From JAHJQZ01 sp963676075 (GTDB lineage Bacteria; Pseudomonadota; Alphaproteobacteria; Rhizobiales; Devosiaceae), in contig CAXXNZ010000031.1 in the NCBI GenBank assembly GCA_963676075.2, positions 186,001 to 250,000 on the forward strand: 64,000 nt of DNA, in the 5' to 3' direction. Shown here in pieces: positions 59,991 through 64,000 of the stretch. Numbering within the stretch: position 1 is the first letter of the stretch; each line of letters opens with the position of its first letter. A program made the translations under genes and the position numbers. The notes beneath the pieces were generated by a model that worked only from the letters and a program-made list of their open reading frames with translations, searched no databases and was not told where the DNA came from.

Positions 59991-60823
59991 GTCGCCTCCC
60001 ACTGGCTGCGGTCGAGCGTCGGCAGGATCTCCCGCGTCTCGTCCATGTGCGGCATGGCGGCGATGAGACCGCGCGTATAGGGGTGCGAAGCGGCGGACAA
60101 TTCGCTGGCCACGCATTCCTCGACGATTTCGCCGGCGTTCATGACGAGGATGCGGTCGCAATAGCGCGAGACCAATTCGAGATCGTGGCTGATCAGAATG
60201 AGGCCCATGCCCTTGTTGCGCACCAGCTCGTCCATGATGTCGAGCACCTGCGCCTGGATGGAGACATCGAGCGCCGAAGTCGGCTCGTCGGCGATCAGCA
60301 GGTCGGGTTCGGGCACCAGCATCATGGCGATCATCACGCGCTGGCCCATGCCGCCGGACACCTCGTGCGGATAAAGCCGCATGACGCGGTCGGGATCGTC
60401 GATGCGCACGGCTTCGAGCATGTCGCGGCTGCGCCGGGCGATCTCGCGGCGCGGGAGTTTGGTGTGGGCAACCAGTGCTTCGGCGATCTGGGCGCCGATG
60501 GTCATGACCGGATTGAGCGAGAATTTCGGGTCCTGCATGACCATCGAGATGCGGGCGCCTCGAATGGCGCGCATCTGCTTTTCGCTCTGGCTCAGAATGT
60601 CGATGCCGGAAAAGGTGAGGCGATTGGCGGTGACCTCTCCGGGCGGACGGATGAGCTTGAGAATGGACCGCCCGGTCATCGATTTGCCCGAACCGCTTTC
60701 CCCGACGATGCCGAGCCGCTCGCGCCCGAGGGTGAAGGACACGCCTTTCACCACCTCGACGCGGCCATAGGGCGTGGGGAAGCTGACCGTCAGCTTGTCG
60801 ATATCGAGCAGGGGAGCGGTCAT
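59987..60823 (-). CDS. Dipeptide/oligopeptide ABC transporter ATPase (DppD/OppD-like)
   Basis: First ATPase of the importer, 278 residues. Walker A GESGSGKSM with the final T replaced by M, as in many DppD proteins; Q-loop SMVMQDPKFSLNPVMTIGAQIAEAL; signature VSGGMGQRV; Walker B LLIADEPTSALDVS; short C-terminal part ending SHPYTRGLIAAMPHM. Both flanking overlaps are 4 bp (ATGA), so it is translationally coupled. Confidence 0.93.
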   Translation of the reverse strand: MTAPLLDIDKLTVSFPTPYGRVEVVKGVSFTLGRERLGIVGESGSGKSMTGRSILKLIRPPGEVTANRLTFSGIDILSQSEKQMRAIRGARISMVMQDPKFSLNPVMTIGAQIAEALVAHTKLPRREIARRSRDMLEAVRIDDPDRVMRLYPHEVSGGMGQRVMIAMMLVPEPDLLIADEPTSALDVSIQAQVLDIMDELVRNKGMGLILISHDLELVSRYCDRILVMNAGEIVEECVASELSAASHPYTRGLIAAMPHMDETREILPTLDRSQWEAT

Positions 60824-61725
60824 GAATTCTCCCCCTGGCGCGGATCGAGCACGTCCCGCAAGCCGTCGCCGAGGAAACAGAAGCCGAGACTGACGATGAT
60901 GATGGCGAAACCGGGCATGGTCGCCACCCACCACTGGTCGAGAATGAAGGTGCGGCCGCGCGAGATCATCGCGCCCCATTCGGGCAGCGGCGGCTGGGCG
61001 CCAAGGCCGATGAAGCCGAGACCCGCCGCCGTCAGGATGATGCCGGCCATGTCGAGCGTGACGCGGATGATCATCGAGGAGGTGCACAGCGGCAGGATGT
61101 GCGAGAAAATAATGCGCGCCGAGGCAGCGCCCTGCATCTGCACGGCGGCGATGAATTCGGAATTGCGGAAAGTCAGCGTTTCGGCCCGGGCGATGCGGGC
61201 ATAGGCCGGCCAGGCGGTGATGGCGATGGCGATGATGGCATTCTCGACACCGGGGCCGAGCGCGGCCACGAAGGCGAGAGCGAGGATCAGCTTGGGCATG
61301 GACAGGAAGACGTCGGTGATGCCCATCAGGATCCGGTCGATCCAGCCGCCGAAATAGCCCGACACGGCGCCGACCACCAGGCCGATCGGCGCGGAGATGA
61401 CGGCCACCAGCAGGACGATCATCAAGGTGATGCGCGACCCGTAGATGACACGGGAATAGATGTCGCGGCCGAGCTCGTCCGTGCCCATCCAGTGTGCGGC
61501 GCTCGGCGGTTTCAGTCGGTTGGGCAGGTCCTGACCGATGGGGGAATAGGGGGCAAGCAGCGGGGCGAAGATAGCAGTGGCGATCAGCAGCAAGACGATG
61601 GCAAGACCAACTGTTGCCAATGGGTTATGCAAAAGTGCGACAGTGACGCGATAGGCGCGTCCCATGCGCGCCTGGAAGCGCGAGGTCGGGGAGTCGGCGA
61701 GCAGCCAGTCGCGTGTCGTCGCCAT
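60820..61725 (-). CDS. Dipeptide/oligopeptide ABC permease (DppC-like)
   Basis: Inner-membrane subunit of 301 residues. N-terminal helix VGLAIVLLLIATAIFAPLLAP, followed by DLPNRLKPPSAAHWMGTDELGRDIYSRVIYGSRI, the conserved DppC motif, and further helices. The end is PGFAIIIVSLGFCFLGDGLRDVLDPR, diagnostic of DppC. It overlaps dppB by 1 base (TGATG). Confidence 0.94.
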   Translation of the reverse strand: MATTRDWLLADSPTSRFQARMGRAYRVTVALLHNPLATVGLAIVLLLIATAIFAPLLAPYSPIGQDLPNRLKPPSAAHWMGTDELGRDIYSRVIYGSRITLMIVLLVAVISAPIGLVVGAVSGYFGGWIDRILMGITDVFLSMPKLILALAFVAALGPGVENAIIAIAITAWPAYARIARAETLTFRNSEFIAAVQMQGAASARIIFSHILPLCTSSMIIRVTLDMAGIILTAAGLGFIGLGAQPPLPEWGAMISRGRTFILDQWWVATMPGFAIIIVSLGFCFLGDGLRDVLDPRQGENS

Positions 61726-62816
61726 CAGCGGGCCCTCGGATCGAGGACGCGATAGAGCACGTCTGATATCTTGTTGATGAAGATGAAGACCGAACCGATG
61801 ACCAGCGTGGCGCCGAGCACGGCGTTCATGTCGGCATTGAGCAGGGCAGTGGTCAGGTAGTTGCCGATGCCGGGCCAGGAGAACACGGTCTCGATCATCA
61901 CCGAGCCTTCGAGCAATCCGGCATAGGAAAGCCCGATCACGGTGACGAGCGGCACCAGGATCGGCCGGAAGGCGTGACGCCAGATGACGATCCGTTCGCT
62001 GACGCCCTTGACGCGCGCCGTGGTGACGAACTCCTGGCTCAGCTGGTCGAGCATGAACGAACGCGTCATGCGGGCGATATAGGCGAGGCTGAAAAAGCCG
62101 AGCACCGAGGCCGGCAGAATGAGATGGCTGATGGCATTGAAGAAGATCTCAGGTTCGCCGGCCAAGAGACTGTCGACGAGGATCAGTCCGGTGACGGGCT
62201 GAATGAGTCCGTCGAAGAAGATGTCGAGCCGTCCCGGTCCGCCGACCAGTCTGAGCCGGGCATAAAACACCGCCAGGCCAACAAGGCCGAGCCAGAAGGC
62301 TGGCACCGAATAGCCGAGCAGGCCGAAGACGCGAATGATCTGGTCGAGCCATGTGCCCTGCCGGCTGGCAGCGTAAACGCCCATCGGTACGCCGAGCACG
62401 ATGCCGATGATGATGCCGATCGTTGCCATTTCGAGGGTGGCGGGAAAGAAGCGCGCCAGATCGTCGATCACCGGACGCCCGGTCGAGACCGACATGCCAA
62501 AGTTGCCTTGAACGATGTCGGCGACATAGGCGACGAACTGGATGACAAGCGGCTGGTCGAGCCCCATCGCCTTTTTGGCGGCTTCGTAGACCTCTGGCGT
62601 TGCGCGGTCGCCGACCACGGACAACACCGGATCAATCGGAACGACGCGGCCGATGAAGAAGGTGATGGCAAGAAGGCCGAGGAAGGTCAGCGCCACTGTC
62701 ACAATGAAGCCGCCAATGGCCATGAGCACGCGGTTTGTGCGCTTGCGACGCGCCGCGGCACCGACCTCTGCAGCAGTCGGCATGGCGCGTGTCTGGTCCT
62801 GCGGCTCGAAGCTCAA
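61725..62816 (-). CDS. Dipeptide/oligopeptide ABC permease (DppB-like)
   Basis: Inner-membrane subunit of 363 residues. N-terminal segment GGFIVTVALTFLGLLAITFFIGRVVPIDPV is typical of DppB; the EAA-like stretch is FVTTARVKGVSERIVIWRHAFRPILVPLVT and the end is INKISDVLYRVLDPRAR. The start is uncertain: I use TTG at 62816 (AGGA about 10 bases upstream); an ATG at 62783 would remove 11 residues. It is the first gene of the minus-strand operon and faces the XRE regulator across a 136-base promoter region. Confidence 0.9.
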   Translation of the reverse strand: MSFEPQDQTRAMPTAAEVGAAARRKRTNRVLMAIGGFIVTVALTFLGLLAITFFIGRVVPIDPVLSVVGDRATPEVYEAAKKAMGLDQPLVIQFVAYVADIVQGNFGMSVSTGRPVIDDLARFFPATLEMATIGIIIGIVLGVPMGVYAASRQGTWLDQIIRVFGLLGYSVPAFWLGLVGLAVFYARLRLVGGPGRLDIFFDGLIQPVTGLILVDSLLAGEPEIFFNAISHLILPASVLGFFSLAYIARMTRSFMLDQLSQEFVTTARVKGVSERIVIWRHAFRPILVPLVTVIGLSYAGLLEGSVMIETVFSWPGIGNYLTTALLNADMNAVLGATLVIGSVFIFINKISDVLYRVLDPRAR

Positions 62817-62908
62817 GCGTCAAATATCCTCTTGATCAACAGATGATAACGCCCGTGGATCGATCTGCCCAGCAACGCCCTGTCTGTCATTTTTCGCTTG
62901 CGATCATA

Positions 62909-62942
62909 CAAATGATTTTGCTTTGATCAAAAAAATTATTTG
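62909..62942. promoter_or_regulatory. Long imperfect A/T-rich palindrome between divergent operons
   Basis: The 34-base region starts CAAATGATTTTG and ends AAAATTATTTG around a central TTTGATCAAA. Outer arms CAAAT/ATTTG and ATTTT/AAAAT pair perfectly. It sits 10 bases before the XRE start codon and about 93 bases before the dppB start, where a regulator would control both directions. The XRE-cupin protein is the likely ligand. Confidence 0.6.
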
Positions 62943-62952
62943 ATGCGAAGGT

Positions 62953-63642
62953 ATGCAGATGGGGAGGGTGCAGGCCGAAATGGTGGATGACGAACACCCG
63001 AAAGTGGGTGCGATCATCCGTGCGCGCCGTCGCCAGATGCAGCTGACGTTGCAGGCGCTCGCCGATGCTGCACATATTTCAGTCGGCTATCTCAGCCAGG
63101 TCGAACGCGACCACGCAACGCCGTCCCTTGGCACGCTTGCCCAGATTTCCCGAGCTCTCGACGTCGGCATCGACTATTTCATCGCCACCCCCAGCGCAGA
63201 GGCCGCACTGACCCGGGAGGGCGAGCGCCGCAAGTTCTCGGTTGATGGCTCCTCGGTGATCTACGAGCGCCTCGGCGCCGAGTTTCCCGGAAACGTGCTC
63301 TCCTCGTTCATCCTCACCGTGCCGCCCGGCTATCGTTCCGAGGTTGTCAGCCACGAAGGCGAGGAAATGCTCTACGTGCTGGAAGGCGCCATCACCCAGC
63401 GGCTCGACGACGAGGACATGGTGATGTCGGCCGGGGATAGCCTCCATTTTCGCGGCAACCGCCCGCACGCCTGGTCCAATCACACCGACAAACCGGCGCG
63501 ATTGCTGTGGACCGGGTCACTCACGCTTTTCCGCTCAAGCGCCCAACCGCGCACAGAGCCGGATGCCAACAAGAAGTCCGGCGTCAAGCCGGTGAAGAAG
63601 GTCAGGAAACCGACGGCCAAATCCAAGGAGAAAAATCAATGA
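62953..63642 (+). CDS. XRE-family regulator with C-terminal cupin domain
   Basis: Transcription regulator of 229 residues. HTH about 18-75 (VGAIIRARRRQMQLTLQALADAAHISVGYLSQVERDHATPSLGTLAQISRALDVG), cupin about 120-195 (VPPGYRSEVVSHEGEEMLYVLEGAITQRLDDEDMVMSAGDSLHFRGNRPHAWSN), then a lysine-rich tail (KKSGVKPVKKVRKPTAKSKEK). It overlaps the binding-protein gene by 4 bp (ATGA), so the two are translationally coupled. An ATG at 62980 is an alternative start. The cupin probably binds the transported compound. Confidence 0.9.
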   Translation: MQMGRVQAEMVDDEHPKVGAIIRARRRQMQLTLQALADAAHISVGYLSQVERDHATPSLGTLAQISRALDVGIDYFIATPSAEAALTREGERRKFSVDGSSVIYERLGAEFPGNVLSSFILTVPPGYRSEVVSHEGEEMLYVLEGAITQRLDDEDMVMSAGDSLHFRGNRPHAWSNHTDKPARLLWTGSLTLFRSSAQPRTEPDANKKSGVKPVKKVRKPTAKSKEKNQ

Positions 63643-64000
63643 AGCTATTCAGAGCCGCACTGGTTGCGGCGGCCATCGCCTTGCCGATGGCTGCTGGAAC
63701 GGTGCAGGCGGCAACGCCGGCAAACGTGCTGGTTGTCGCCCAGAACATCGACGACATCGTCGCTATCGATCCGGCGCAGGCCTATGAGTTCACCTCGGGT
63801 GAACTTGTTACCAACACCTACGACCGGCTGGTCCAGTACGACGCGGAAGACCCAACCGTGCTGGCACCGGGCCTTGCCACCGAATGGACCGCTGACGACG
63901 CGGCCAAGACCATCACCTTCACGCTGCGTGACGGCGTCACCTTCCAGTCGGGCAATCCGGTCCGTGCCGAGGACGTCAAGTTCTCGCTCGCCCGCGTCAT
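63639..64000 (+). CDS. Dipeptide/oligopeptide-binding protein (SBP_bac_5), 3' end beyond window
   Basis: Periplasmic binding protein of the dpp-like importer, N-terminal 120 residues present. Signal peptide MKLFRAALVAAAIALPMAAG ends VQAAT. The mature part reads NVLVVAQNIDDIVAIDPAQAYEFTSGELVTNTYDRLVQYD..., typical of SBP_bac_5 (peptide, nickel or opine binding). AAGGAG precedes the ATG, which overlaps the XRE stop. The permease and ATPase genes are on the other strand, so the transporter is split over two divergent operons. Confidence 0.9.
   Translation, partial: MKLFRAALVAAAIALPMAAGTVQAATPANVLVVAQNIDDIVAIDPAQAYEFTSGELVTNTYDRLVQYDAEDPTVLAPGLATEWTADDAAKTITFTLRDGVTFQSGNPVRAEDVKFSLARV

Noticed and set aside
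1..64000. tRNA, rRNA, prophage or integration site
   Set aside because: No cloverleaf ending in CCA or known rRNA stretch, no integrase, transposase or phage genes, and no att-like direct repeats were seen.

Overview
The window is GC-rich (roughly 60-65 %) chromosomal-type DNA. Its protein families and architecture (many solute-binding-protein ABC importers, LacI/AraC/LysR regulators, TPP-riboswitch-controlled thiCME, short palindromic intergenic mosaic repeats) point to an alphaproteobacterium, most likely of the Hyphomicrobiales (Rhizobiales). I see no rRNA, tRNA, CRISPR array, prophage or intact insertion sequence. Coding density is high, and most genes sit in translationally coupled operons with 1-4 bp overlaps.

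Layout. 1-3.7 kb: a CUT2 (ribose-type) sugar importer on the minus strand, with a tandem palindromic operator in front. 4.3-6.3 kb: a secreted von Willebrand A protein with four almost identical 88-residue repeats. 6.6-9.5 kb: a three-gene signalling operon (small exported molybdopterin-fold protein, histidine kinase, LuxR-type response regulator). 9.8-13.1 kb: small secreted or membrane proteins of unknown function. 13.4-25.0 kb: a CUT1 sugar importer with a GH2 glycosidase and a large DUF5107/TPR protein, divergent from an AraC regulator. 25.0-32.4 kb: a LysE/LysR pair, then two oppositely oriented TPP-riboswitch units (Nudix-thiD and thiC-thiM-thiE) flanking a GNAT gene that has a possible leader peptide. 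32.5-37.2 kb: a 3-hydroxyisobutyrate-dehydrogenase-like enzyme, a LysE remnant, a cupin/LysR pair and a short GEVED-passenger autotransporter.

37.5-43.3 kb is the most unusual block. An AraC-like regulator diverges from a compact operon encoding an SCP-x-like thiolase, an OB-fold partner without zinc-ribbon cysteines, a stand-alone acyl carrier protein, a phosphotransacylase, a dedicated AcpS-type phosphopantetheinyl transferase and an acetate kinase. Together they could form a carrier-protein-linked route from a beta-ketoacyl thioester to an acyl phosphate and ATP. I know of no described system with this composition.

43.5-58.6 kb: a plant-glycan utilisation region with a GH2 beta-glycosidase, a GH31 alpha-glycosidase, a LacI regulator with three matching operators, a Gfo/Idh/MocA oxidoreductase, a sugar isomerase/epimerase, a second LacI regulator, a complete CUT1 importer and a GH127 beta-L-arabinofuranosidase. 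58.7-64 kb: a Dpp/Opp-type importer (GAF-dppF-dppD-dppC-dppB on the minus strand). It diverges from an XRE-cupin regulator that is translationally coupled to the cognate binding-protein gene, which runs off the window.
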